DNA from: Bimuria novae-zelandiae CBS 107.79
Lineage: Eukaryota > Ascomycota > Dothideomycetes > Pleosporales > Didymosphaeriaceae
Direction of reading: 5' to 3'
Assembly: GCA_010015655.1 (NCBI GenBank)
Contig: ML976675.1
Location: 124,001 to 188,000 of the forward strand
Length of the DNA: 64,000 bases
This document shows, in pieces, positions 22,939 to 33,142 of the stretch. The translations under genes and the position numbers were made by a program. The first letter of the stretch is position 1, and the number at the start of each line of letters is the position of its first letter. The notes under the pieces are model-generated. The model ran no database searches. It was not told the origin of the DNA and was given only the letters and a program-made list of their open reading frames with translations.

Positions 22939-24702
22939 GTACCAGATAATGCGGGGACAACGAAGGACGCAAGCTAGGTGCAATCTCCACATGAAATTTG
23001 CCCCCTAACGCCATTTCTTCGGCTACATGTGTCCGCCTTGGCATACAGGTAAGCCATCGAGATACTTGTAATTACCGTATCATATGACGGAAATACAGTA
23101 TCTCGTAATTACGACGGCGTCCCTACGTGGGTATATGTTCATTGGAGTTCAACAAATTCCTCGGGAGAACTAGGACCAAAAAGGAAATCAATACTCGGGA
23201 GGGCAGATGCAGGGTTCACTGACACTGCAGACGATGCTCAGTCTCTCTTCGACCACGTACGGATACAAGCCCATTTCGAGATTGACGGTACTGATACTGC
23301 GGAGAACTTCGGTTTGAGCATGCATTTTTAGCAAAGCCAAGAACTTCGAGCTTTCCGCCTGTCGTAACGCGATAGCAGGGAGCACACTGCTGTGCTATGT
23401 TTCAGCTCTGGGACCGGTGGGAAATCGAAAGGTGTCGAACTGTCGCACTGAAGGCCCTTAGGAGCCTTAATGCTCGCCTTACGGGCCACGGAGCAACTTT
23501 ACTGGTCTTCAACAATCCAAGGCTCAAGGCGTGACTGAAACAAATATGTACTGTATGTAAGCTGTCGAAGAATGTGTTGCAGGTAAGGTAGTGGGCGAAT
23601 GAACAGCGTCAGGGTGTCGACTTTCTATCCAGTTTGGCATGGACTTTCCGTCCGAGGTGTTGCCATGATGGCGGTTCCGAAGTGCTGGACCTTGTGTGCA
23701 ACATTCAATCCAGCACTCCCTAAAAACCACACAGCAAAACCTCACCACCTCCAAAATCGTCGCCCTCACCGCATGCTCCGCCGAGATCTAGTCGCACTAC
23801 AATCATGCATCTCCATCTCCACATCGACCCTGCATCTACCCGGCCGGCCGGCGCTAAACTCGGAATGCCTCGCTAGCGACCCCCTCTCATCAACCTGCGG
23901 CAGGCGGCCCCGTGGGGGGGATCCTGCGGGCGCTAACAATTTGGAGTCTTTGATCCGGCCAGAACACTTCTGTGCGAGGATGAGGCTTATGCCACGAGGA
24001 ATAGAGAGCGGTCTAATGATTCACAGGGTGGGTGAATCAAACAGCTCTGGAGGACGCGGCTAAAGATAGCTCGCATGACTAGTGGTACTTTCACAGCACT
24101 CCTCACGAACCGGTAGAGTAGTAATTTGCTTTTTGTTAAGAAAGGGAGAAAAATTCTCATGCAACGATGCCGGCATCGCAACGACATGTCGAGATGTGAG
24201 GTTTGGAAAGAGTGCGACGAAGAATCCGACTGGTAAGGTGTTGAGGAAGTAATTAAAGGCCTAGCGGAGTGGTTCGACGTCGCTGGATCGCGCAGATAGG
24301 TAGGTAAAGCCGGGGGCTCCCCGGCGCGAAGGAAGCTTGCGCTTGTTGTACATTGCGAAGGAAGGTAGCTGGTCACCGCAACCGTCATGGTGGAACCAGA
24401 TGAAGCCCCCTCGCGTGGAGCTGAATGTTGGCTTTGTATTCCTCATCCTGTGGTAATACAATGGCCCAAGAGGAAGGGAAACAAGCAGGAGAACGTATAT
24501 ACAATACTGCCGCGGCTCAATATCTACAGTGCCCCAGAGGAGGTAGCCGGACTCTCTGTGCACAATCCTAAACTCCTGTCTATGCAAACAACGCATGCCG
24601 CATCGGGTATATAACATCGCAAATCACAAGCCGCCGGGTATCAAACGCCTCCCATGACATAAATTGAACCGATATCGTCGCTCTTCGTGTCTCTTTCCGT
24701 CA
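22939..24702. other. 1.8-kb region without a supported gene
   Basis: Open frames on both strands (for example 23599-24063 plus) lack homology signatures and have no partner exons. Nothing further seen apart from an 8-bp inverted repeat around 23069-23104. Confidence 0.5.
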
Positions 24703-26022
24703 TCAATGTGGGTTCGCATGGACGAAATGGGCGCCGTTGCACTGCGAGTGTTTCGCCTTGAAGGATTGGATGCGGTTCATCATCCAACCGGAGGTCCATT
24801 GTACGCCGCCGCCAGGTTCTTTCCGGTGACCGAGTCGTATGCTGCGCGACAACTGGCAGGTTTCCGAGAAGTGCTCGTACTGCATGCATTTGTGATTCCT
24901 GGAGCAAGCCACTCGGCAGGCGTCTGCAGACTTTCCTGCCGTTTTCTTTCCTTGGTATATAATGTCCTCAGATAAATTCGACCAGTCCTCTCTCCTCTCT
25001 TGTAGTCCGGGCTCAATGTAGGTGAATAGTTCCTCGAAGGTGAGTGGTTTCGACGGTTGCTGGCGATTCGCTTCCCAGCGCTCCAAGCTTGCAAATTCGT
25101 CTGCCTGCATGCGGTGTAGCGTTAGGATAGCTTCGCACCATTGTTCCCAATTGAAGCGTACCGTGGACGCACTTTCGCCATTGAACATGGGCCAGTACCC
25201 GCGGATCGAGATGCCGCTCTCCTTGAGCACCTTGGCGAGCACTTCGTCGCCGCAGCACTCTTTCCTGACGTCCTTTCCAAACAAGTGTGTCCCAGGCGAG
25301 CGATGGTTCTCGGCGAACATTCGACCGCGGGCCATCAGCTTATTCATGGCGCCGCGGGAAAGCACAAAGCCGCTGCCGCCGTGCGCGAAGACGGGCTTCC
25401 TGGCAGGCCAGATCGGGGAACCGAAGTAGTGCGGTGTCTGAGGGTCAAAGGAAGTGAGGAAGCGTTGCATGTTGTCCCAATTGACGTACGTGTCCAGCTC
25501 CAGGAACAAGAACCAATTCGAGTGCGGTCGCCGCGCATCCGCGAGCTCGATCATGGGCAGGAACTTGTACTTGTCCAGGCGCCATCCTTCCGTCGTTTGC
25601 TCCTCCAGCACGGCGGCATGCTGCAGTTGGTCGTAGATGTCGAAGTCGGGGTTGTGGTACTTGTACTCTGGCCGCAGGTTGGCGAGCGCGTCCACGATGT
25701 CGAAGCCGCCGTACTCGGCTTTGCGGTCTGAGAAGAGGAGCACGTTCTGGGTGCAGCGGGTGAGGCGCGTTATGTAGGACGGCAGCCGCGTGGCTACTTG
25801 GCCTGCACCGAGCTTCAGCACAATCGTTACGTCGTCCATGGCGCCTGCCCTGAATGGCGCGCATTCCTCTCCATATTGCACCTGCTTTTGCACAGGGTTG
25901 GGCCGTTCCGAGAGGATGTCGAAGCCTCGCTGGCCGAAAAGCAGTCTCGTGACGAACGAAACGAGGAAAAACAGGACGAGGAGGATGGCGGCGCATAGAA
26001 AGCGCGTGGGCGATAACCGCAT
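24703..26022 (-). CDS. GT31-like type II Golgi glycosyltransferase with PAN-like C-terminus
   Basis: Intronless, 439 aa. A short cytosolic tail is followed by one signal-anchor (residues 9-29, AAILLVLFFLVSFVTRLLF), so the enzyme should face the Golgi lumen. The catalytic part (about 60-300) has VLLFSDR (94-100), the nucleotide-sugar/metal site ELDTYV (175-180, the DXD-type position), FGSPIWP (200-206) and GGSGFVLSR (215-223), all typical of fringe-like GT31 enzymes. Cysteines 369, 373, 379 and 389 in a PAN/apple-like tail (363-395) could bind glycan or protein. Acceptor and sugar are not predictable. A 252-bp MITE sits 94 bp upstream of the start codon and may affect its promoter. The gene looks intact. 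Confidence 0.88.
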   Translation of the reverse strand: MRLSPTRFLCAAILLVLFFLVSFVTRLLFGQRGFDILSERPNPVQKQVQYGEECAPFRAGAMDDVTIVLKLGAGQVATRLPSYITRLTRCTQNVLLFSDRKAEYGGFDIVDALANLRPEYKYHNPDFDIYDQLQHAAVLEEQTTEGWRLDKYKFLPMIELADARRPHSNWFLFLELDTYVNWDNMQRFLTSFDPQTPHYFGSPIWPARKPVFAHGGSGFVLSRGAMNKLMARGRMFAENHRSPGTHLFGKDVRKECCGDEVLAKVLKESGISIRGYWPMFNGESASTVRFNWEQWCEAILTLHRMQADEFASLERWEANRQQPSKPLTFEELFTYIEPGLQERREDWSNLSEDIIYQGKKTAGKSADACRVACSRNHKCMQYEHFSETCQLSRSIRLGHRKEPGGGVQWTSGWMMNRIQSFKAKHSQCNGAHFVHANPH

Positions 26023-26115
26023 CGTTGGTGGGTGCCGCTCGCGCGGGTTGTTGCCGCATAAACCATAAACACGCTGGATCTTGACCGCGGCTCGCTATCG
26101 GTGATTCTGGAAATA

Positions 26116-26367
26116 CCTGCTCGACCCACTTAAGGCGTATTTCTCATCAGACTGCGCGTATTTTCTGTTCTGGTCTCCTTTTTTTCGCTTTTCTCTCCAC
26201 CACACAAGGAACTTTGGATAATAATATACTAAAAGTAGATAAAGGGCTTCTATAGAGTTATAAGTACCCCCCTTAAATTTTTTAGAAGATTTAAGTTTTT
26301 TGCGTTCAAGAAAATACAAGAAAAGGAAGGATTGACGATGACTGGCTGGCTCTGTGGGTCGAGCAGG
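26116..26367 (+). mobile_element. 252-bp Tc1/mariner-type MITE upstream of the GT31 gene
   Basis: Inverted ends CCTGCTCGACCCAC / GTGGGTCGAGCAGG with TA on each side (26114-26115, 26368-26369). Outside the TA the flanks read GGAAA and TTTCC, so the empty site would be the palindrome GGAAATATTTCC. The interior is AT-rich, with no coding frame. Non-autonomous, presumably mobilised by a pogo/mariner transposase in trans. Confidence 0.8.
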
Positions 26368-26564
26368 TATTTCCGAAACGATAATAACTGCTTCCGGCTA
26401 TTAGACGGGTCCTCACCTGTCGCAATTCACTCCCCGGTGGGAGCCTTCGTCGAGTTTAAATGAAAGATACTATTGCACTTCAGGACTGAATGCTGCGGAC
26501 GTCAACAGGGTGGGAAGTGGCGTTCCACCTTGGAGAAAACTTTGGTGATGTCATGGCTGGCCAC

Positions 26565-26692
26565 CACAGTTGTCAACAATCAAGCGATCTCCAGATTGAT
26601 TGCCCAACTAAGCGCCAAAAGACCACAGAGAGGTCCGTGTTAGACCTGATCCAGTAATCAATCTGCCTATCGCTTGATTGTTGACAACTCTG
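26565..26692 (+). mobile_element. 128-bp hAT-type MITE with 8-bp target duplication CTGGCCAC
   Basis: The flanks CTGGCCAC (26557-26564 and 26693-26700) are identical 8-bp duplications, the hAT signature. The ends are inverted repeats, CACAGTTGTCAACAATCAAG against CAGAGTTGTCAACAATCAAG, continuing CGAT, with a second inner match CAGATTGATT. No coding capacity. It ends about 50 bp downstream of the LigD-type gene. Confidence 0.88.
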
Positions 26693-26743
26693 CTGGCCAC
26701 AGATAGCACGGGAGCACTATTCTCTACAGAAGACAACTAGTTT

Positions 26744-28359
26744 TCATCTCGTGATTCCTATCCACCCACTTCGACCAACGTACCCTTGCATGCCCTCGTC
26801 ATTTTCCACCTGCCTCGCCAACCTTGCCGTAACCACGCTTCTCTCGAACTCCCTTCCTCTGACCAAAAATGGTTCGAAGCCCTCTCCATCTTTTGACCCT
26901 CTCCTAACCCACTTGCCCGTCTCTTTTTCCTGTATAAATCCACTGGATGCTCGATCGAGCAGTATAAACCACTTCCGCTGGTGTACAGAGCCTATGCTGT
27001 TGATAGAGCCTGGGTATGCGTTGTTGAGCCGTGTCTGTGCGTCTTCTTCGTCCGTGTCAATATCATCCTGGACTTCTTCTTGAGCAACGTCCGCTTCCCC
27101 TACACCTTCTTCTACTTCGGAATCGTTAGATTGGGCTGCATTGCTGGCTTTGAGGCTCCGCTGTCTCCTCTTCGGTGCTTGCCACGGCTTTCCAAAATCG
27201 TTGGCGGAAGGAAGTCGAAGCGTGATAGTATAGTTTTTTGGTAGCCGAACGCCGTTCAGACGTAGACGGATGTAGCGCGACTGGAAAGCTTCAATGAGCT
27301 TTGTGTTTTCAGCCTCCGTATTAGGTGGCTTAGAGGCGGTAACTTTGGCATCTGTATCGGAGTCGTCGTCGGTGGTTTGCGGAGAAGAAGGTCCCTCCAT
27401 TGACTTCTTGCGCGGAAGGACCTTGTAAGTACCGGTGTCCCAGATGAGGAGTGAGCCTGTTCTGGCAGATGCAGCTTCAATAAGATGGTTCTGTACAAAC
27501 TCGCATATTAGCTCTGCACGAGGAATACAGAGAGGTTGACGCACCCATAAATTGTGCACTCTGGTTTCGATTGCCATTCTGCCTAAGCTTTTAGAATTTG
27601 GGTTTCCGGGAAGTCCTTTGGGCACGGCGAATGACATGCTGCTCGATTTGGAGAACTGTAACCGTAAATCGTCTGATGTTGATGTCAGCAAGGATCATCA
27701 GAAACAGTGAGTTATGCAGTATGGAGACCAGGCCCAGTGCAGACCATCAAATTAGATATTACGGAAATACGATGAATACTGTATAGCGTCATAAAGTTAT
27801 CACAGCTCAAAACGAGTGTTGTAAGCTATCTTGAGTGCACTCTGGCTCGTAAATGGCGAATCAGACGTGCGTACGGAAGGCGCCTCGAATTCATGGTCCC
27901 TCATGTAGGATTGCGAAATTGCTCACACTTACAATGCACACCTGAGATCGGATGGTTATGTTGATGGACCACAAAATGGTTCCCGTATTCATGTTCGCTA
28001 GCCTCATACAGAGAAGTCCAGTCCTCGATTGAGATCAGCGCCATGTCCTTTCCCGGAGCGCGACAAATTTGCGAAAGACGTTCTTTAAAGTACGCTAGGT
28101 GAGCTTCTATCTTTGTTCTGCCCGCTTCGACGGCTGCTAGCCTGGGCTCTGCGGTGAAGGAAGGTACATCGTTTTCATTACGTTGCGCATTGGATGCAGA
28201 CGCAGCAGCTTCTGAGGTTTTTCGTCGTTTTGAGAGTCGAGGCGGTGGTGATATGTCACGCGTTAGAGTTGATGGCATAGGTATCTGCGTGAGCAGCTTC
28301 GAGGCAGTCACGTTTGTGCTGCCTACCAAACCAGCTTCTGGAGTATCGAAGATGTGCAT
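26744..28359 (-). CDS. LigD-type DNA 3'-phosphoesterase domain protein (stand-alone)
   Basis: Two exons (28359-27933 and 27672-26744) separated by a 260-nt intron give 451 aa. Splicing restores HFVVHQHNHPISGVHYDLRL (residues 128-147), then FAVPKGLPGNPNSK. This is the LigD_N / phosphoesterase signature, with the two histidines and the H-x-D-x-R pattern that bind the metal. In bacterial LigD this domain trims 3' phosphate or ribonucleotide ends during end joining. In fungi it occurs as a separate protein of unproven role, so DNA-end or RNA-end repair is inferred. Acidic low-complexity linkers occur at about 230-290. ATG 28359 (MHIFDTPEAG) was chosen because the frame upstream has no ATG. The unusually long intron is the weakest part of the model. 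Confidence 0.8.
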
Positions 28360-28579
28360 TGGAAGTATAGAGGGCGTAGGGCGTAGGGTGTAGGACGTGG
28401 ATGAATGTGAGGGTTGTATAGGCAAGGCTGTTCTCGGCTAGCTCATGCCAAGTGAATTACCGTGACGTAGTCACCACGTGACGAACGCTGGCACCAGCCT
28501 GATATATGCAGTCACTCCTTGTTCTTAATTTGCCCATTCGACTCAATTGCGCACATCACATTACCCATATACAGAAATT

Positions 28580-30393
28580 TTAGTGAGCGTCTGACGCTGT
28601 AGCATAGCTCAACTTCTCCGTGGAAAAAAGCTCATCCCAAGCCCCATCTCTCAGCTTGAACACTAGGTTCGGGCCCTTATGAACCGCGCCAAATTGATCT
28701 TGGGCCATAAACACAGGCCTCCCGCCGCTCTGCGTAGTTTCTCCCACCTAGTTTGCCTTTCCATCTTGCGCGAGGCGCTCAAAATCCAAGTACCAAAATG
28801 TCTTCGCAATAGCAATACAGGTTTCGCGATACGCCATTGCCTTGCCCCCGCAGCCGAGGGGTCCAAGCGAGAATGCGGTAAAAGCATCGTGCATGAGTTT
28901 TTTTCTCTCCGGTGTTTTATCCAGCCATCTCTCGGGTTTGGAAGCGTACGAATCTGGAAAGTACTCTTCGTTGTGGTGTATGGTGTAGATGTTTACCCCT
29001 ACTTCAGTGCCTGGAGGGATTACCTGGCCTTTGATAACGAGCGGCTGCTCATTGTTGGATCTTGGAAGCTGACGCCAGAGGGTGGTGGCGATAGGAGGGG
29101 TGATTCACATCGCCTCGTCAATACAGGCATGGAGGTAGGTGCAGCTAGAAAGCCTGGTGCTGTGGCGAATCTCGGAGCCGGATGTGAACGTAGAGCGGAT
29201 CTCTTGGGCGAGGCGGCCGTAACAGTCTGGGTAACGAGAGAGATAGAAGAATGCACCTGCTAAGGCAGTAGAAGTCGTATCGCCACCTGTGTAGAGAATG
29301 GTGTCAGAAATATGGACACGGAAGGTTTGGTTTCAAAATGGGATGCATACCCGCTGGCATAGAGAAGGCCGCTTCAGACCATATGTCACGCAACCGCATA
29401 CCTTCTCCAGTATCGGGGTCCTTCGCGTCCACCACGAATGAGTACAGGTCTTTCCTTGTATGTTTACCCTCCGCTCGACGCGCAATTATCAGATCGCGCA
29501 GCTTCTTGTAATACGCCATTTGGCTAGTCAGTATAAATGGGTACAAAATTAGCTCCATGCCAGCTCTTTTCAGCAGTAGGAACCGCATGTAGAGGTTGAT
29601 TCTGAAGTTGGAAGTGTCCATGCCCGAAAGCATAAATCTGTTCGCAGTCGACGTCTGCATATTGAGAGCTGTGCCAAAACTAAGTTGACCGATGATGTCG
29701 AAGCCTAGGTACCTACATCGATCTGTCATATCGACGATGATATTCTCGCCCTTGGTAGACTTCGCTAACTCCTTTATGAATATATCAATAGGCGTGAGCA
29801 TAAGCGGTTCGAATTCTCGCATGGCCCGATCATTTATGCCCTGCCCTGCTTAACCTTCGCATTACTCGGTGGAGTCGCTTATCGATGATATTGAATAGGT
29901 TGAATACGTCTAGAAACGGTTGCGAGACGAGATATGCGCGGGTCTTGAGCAGACGCTCGTTTTGGTAGATTTCTGCGATACGGTCACCGACCGGCCTCGA
30001 AAACCGCGGAGATCAAGTTACCATGCAGTGCCTTCGCTGAATTGAACAAAATCTTGTTTGGTCCGTGCCGATATATCGGTCCCTTTGAAAGCTCAGTGTC
30101 GCTCGCTTGACTCTAAGGTAGACCACGTACCATATTTCTGGTGGTTGCGGTAGATTTGCAACGACAAGTTTTTGCGAATGGCATAGAAAGCGCCATGCCA
30201 ATCCGTGAAGGTTTCCATAAAAGGCCCAGGTAAATAGTGAAGTGGGTGAAATAAGATGCGATACGTATATACGATGATGATCTAGCAGAATAATTAGCAA
30301 GTGCTTCTGATGGTGATCCAACGCTCCTACCCAGAAACAGACCGCATACAGAATATATCGGATGATGACCGACAGCATCTCGGGGACATCCAT
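28580..30393 (-). pseudogene. Decayed cytochrome P450 (microsomal, CYP type)
   Basis: From ATG 30393 a membrane anchor (MLSVIIRYILYAVCFW) and the proline-rich hinge FHPLHYLPGPF are recovered after splicing. KYG/PIYRHGPNKILF, LHEIYQNERLLKTRAYL and DIIGQLSFG follow. The I-helix region reads GGDTTSTALAG after splicing, and the ERWL segment and heme loop FSLGPLGCGGK come last (Cys near 28835). Lesions: the ExxR motif reads EAM-stop (TGA at 29105-29107, CGA-to-TGA). A TAG at 28748-28750 cuts the last 55 codons or so, and an extra G near 29849 shifts the frame before NDRAMREFEP. A further single-base mismatch occurs at the second splice junction near 30080. The heme loop has Leu where Arg is usual. 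Not functional as written. Confidence 0.85.
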
Positions 30394-30852
30394 AGTGAAA
30401 ATAAAAGCGCGCTGATTGTGTGTGAGTAGGAATGCGGCTCCAATCTGAAGCAAATTTTGTGCATGAAGCACTGATGGTAAATATTGTCAATATTTGAAGC
30501 TTGGGGGTCTCACGCCCTCGAAAAGGCCACAGATTAACCTGGGGTGACTTGACGCACTTTTTTTAGTTCTAAGAGGAGATGGTTGGTACGCTATCTGCGA
30601 CTTTTCGAGGGCAAGAGGGCGTGAAGTACAGCTGGTGTACCGCTGAAGCTGTACCGCACAACGTACAACCTGCGATGCACGTGCTGGCTTAAGCCTCCAT
30701 TATTCCGTAGATAAATCTGACCAGCGAAGTCAGCCACGTCTTTCTGCTGAAAACCCTTATTCGTGCATTTGGTCTGCAGAGTCCACAAATCGTGGCTTCC
30801 TCAATTCTCTGCTTCAGCATCGCTACGGGGAAAGAGCAGCCATGAAGCGAAG
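30394..30852. other. Spacer between the P450 and SDR pseudogenes
   Basis: 459 bp with no gene. It contains inverted matches CACGCCCTC (30511 region) and GAGGGCGTG (30613 region), and CTCGAAAAG / CTTTTCGAG just inside them, forming an imperfect 100-bp foldback. The two decayed genes are divergent, so this would have been a shared promoter. Confidence 0.5.
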
Positions 30853-31240
30853 ATGCCTCAAACGGCGCCCGCTCCACTCACGGAATACATACGCGAGCTC
30901 CGCGTGCTCGTAACCGGCGGTAGAGGTTTCCTCGGCGGACACACAGTTCAACGTCTGTTAGATGAAGGTGCTGCTGAAATTGCTCTTGTCAGCCGCAATC
31001 CAAAGCCATTGTTCGTCGAAGATCGGTTCCGGAATTACCTGTCATACCAAGCTGCCAACGTAGCCGATGAGTAGCACATCAAAAAGATTTTTTACCGGTT
31101 TTAAGCGGCACGCTGTAATTTGCCCGGCGGCACCACACCACATAGCTGCTGCCGCGACACAAATGCATGCCAATGTTGAAGGTACCCGGATCTTACTCGA
31201 ATGCGCCAGGAACTGTTCGGAAACTCGTGCCTTCGTCTAG
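30853..31240 (+). pseudogene. Truncated 3-beta-HSD/epimerase-type SDR gene (Erg26-like)
   Basis: ATG 30853 opens a frame with the Rossmann nucleotide motif VLVTGGRGFLGGHTVQRLL (about residues 18-36) and ALVSRNP. It stops at TAG 31072-31074 (ADE-stop-HIKK, explained by CAG-to-TAG). Past a frameshift, the continuation APHHIAAAATQMHANVEGTR then ILLECARNC is clear (about 31124-31225) and ends at TAG 31238-31240, well before the catalytic YxxxK. This is the N-terminal third of a sterol-dehydrogenase-like NAD(P) enzyme. It is divergent from the P450 pseudogene. Confidence 0.8.
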
Positions 31241-31362
31241 AGGGGACTGTCCGCTTGAGGTACTCGTATGAACTTTGGAGCTTCGCAAGCTTCGAGAAGC
31301 CACGGTAGAACGCTTGAAAAAGAGGTACTCGTATACAGTGCAGCTGTGGTTCAAAACTTCGA

Positions 31363-32253
31363 CTAATTCATGTAAACGATGCCTTGCTGCCTATCTCTTT
31401 CCATATATGCTACCGTACACTCCTTCTTATTGTCCCAGACCCCTACAGGCACTGGTCCCGACCATTTTGTCTTGAAACCTCTTCGCTGATAGTACGCCTC
31501 GGTGCCCAACTCTCGAATGCACAGCAACACAAGTTGCGGTCTCGATCCTGCATTAAAGTCCCAGTCACCATCCAATAATGTCATGTCTCTTATCTTGCGC
31601 ACACTGAAGCCCTCCAATCCGCCGCTTTCGGAGCCATGCTCAAATTGAATTTTCTTCACCGTAGACTCGTTCTCTAACAACAACTGCAGAAATGAGTCTT
31701 TATGCCAGTACGAAACAAGCCATTCTATCTCTTCCAAGACGCGAACGCCCAAGCCTGCACCTTGAGCAGTTGGTGAGACAGCGAAGCCCGTCAGTTCGTA
31801 TTTAGTCACACCTCTATCTTCAGCCACATGAACGGCAGCTTTATTCAGTGCCTCTTCATTGCTTTCATCTCTAAACTTAACGTCGCCAAGCTGCTCTTCC
31901 GACTCTGGCCACATCTTTTCTCCCCACTGCTCGTAAGTCTCTACTTTGCCTTCCTTCCACCTCTTGACACTTCCTGTCGCTAGGATCTTCCAACATTTCC
32001 CGTGTCTTTCGTCGGTACTCTCAGAACGAACGAGAGCGACTGTGAAGCCATCTTTACCAATGATATCTGTAAGCTGAATTGCATCTGGGAATCGAGTGTA
32101 CACCGTGTCGAAGATATCAGGTCGTGAGCCATGTGTGATTCTATACGATGCGTTAAGTACCGACTTAATTTGTTCAAGTAGCGGACGCCGTTGAGGGGTG
32201 GAGCTGATATGGCGGGGTAGCAGCAGGATTGGAATGACCGAGCCGTGCTCCAT
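31363..32253 (-). CDS. GNAT-family N-acetyltransferase
   Basis: Intronless, 296 aa from ATG 32253 (MEHGSVIPIL); the open frame upstream lacks an ATG. The acetyl-CoA pyrophosphate loop is in motif A, FAVSPTAQGAGLGVRVLEEI (157-176), of the form Q-x-x-G-x-G. The C-terminal third has the usual ELGTEAYYQRRGFKTKW, the GNAT motif B region (about 255-275). An acetyl group is moved from acetyl-CoA to an unknown amine. It is the last intact gene before the right-hand transposon block. Confidence 0.82.
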   Translation of the reverse strand: MEHGSVIPILLLPRHISSTPQRRPLLEQIKSVLNASYRITHGSRPDIFDTVYTRFPDAIQLTDIIGKDGFTVALVRSESTDERHGKCWKILATGSVKRWKEGKVETYEQWGEKMWPESEEQLGDVKFRDESNEEALNKAAVHVAEDRGVTKYELTGFAVSPTAQGAGLGVRVLEEIEWLVSYWHKDSFLQLLLENESTVKKIQFEHGSESGGLEGFSVRKIRDMTLLDGDWDFNAGSRPQLVLLCIRELGTEAYYQRRGFKTKWSGPVPVGVWDNKKECTVAYMERDRQQGIVYMN

Positions 32254-33063
32254 TGCGATGCACTCGAAGGGCAACTGCGCGGAATGGCGATGAGGTACAA
32301 ATGGTTGACCCTGCAAACTTGCGTAGCGCCTTGTCGCCACAAAATTGCTGCGGGAATGAGCTTCAAAGCTCAGAGCGCTAATGCTTTACAACGGACAACA
32401 GTGATTTACAAGACAAAGAATCGTTACAGTTGTCCAAATATGCAGAACCATGTACGACAAAAGAGGACACGGGGCGGCAGTGAACCCAAGGAATCTTAAA
32501 GACGCTAGCTTAAGCGTGGCGCTAATAAGCTAGTGTATATAGAAGCGAGTCACCCTCGCAAAACATGATACCTGCAGAAAACACGCGATATTTCAGCAAC
32601 GCTGCTTATAATTACTATTAACTATATATAAATTTAAGCGCTGTAGCTACTATAGCTATAATAATTATTTGTAAGGTACTTAATATAGTAGATTTATATA
32701 GTTAGACTACTAAAGCTTTAGCTAAATGTAGAGCCTATTTAATATTTTTTTACATTTATAAAGCGTTAATTTAATTTTACTTAGACGTGCTTACGCTAAC
32801 GCTAAAAAGTAAATATTTTTAGTTATTATTTAAGTTATTTTTTTTCTACTTCTAAACTAATAGCTTTAGTATTTATAGCTACTAGCGTCTTACCTGCTTT
32901 CTATAGGAGTAGCTAAGTCGTATATCCTAGATTCTCGACACTCTGAACGCTATACTACGCTATGTAGAAATTATAAGGGTCCTAAGGAGTAGAGAGGAAG
33001 CTCTAGAGCTGCTACTAAGGCTACTATTAACGTATAGGTGTAGTAGGTCTCTAAGAAACCTAC
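32254..33063. other. Transition from gene island to AT-rich block
   Basis: The first 300 bp have normal composition (GNAT promoter). From about 32520 the sequence becomes AT-rich with RIP-like TA steps. No coding or repeat structure recognised; probably an unrecognisable transposon relic. Confidence 0.5.
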
Positions 33064-33142
33064 TATTAAGTCTTTCGGAGTAGTTAGTTCTAAAGGTAGC
33101 TAGGGTTCGTTCTTAGACATGAGTACTATAGGATTAGGCTGG
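33064..33142 (-). repeat. Start of A3 3' LTR (A-family gypsy), cut by the long-TIR element
   Basis: Reads TATTAAGTC and then matches the edge of the A and A2 LTRs on the minus orientation (TTCTTAGAC, AGTACTATAGGA). The LTR is interrupted at 33143 and resumes at 34043. Confidence 0.65.

Noticed and set aside
23069..23104. GAGATACT/AGTATCTC inverted repeat and the related ACGGAAATAC motifs at 22211, 23086 and 27761
   Set aside because: Short, imperfect and without target duplications; could be chance or very old relics.
23599..24063. 154-codon plus-strand frame
   Set aside because: No recognisable domain, no partner exons, composition like non-coding DNA.
25141..25731. Long plus-strand frame opposite the GT31 gene
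   Set aside because: Antisense shadow of a GC-rich coding exon; low complexity and no conserved motif.
28679..29263. 194-codon plus-strand frame
   Set aside because: Lies opposite the P450 heme-binding region, which explains its openness.
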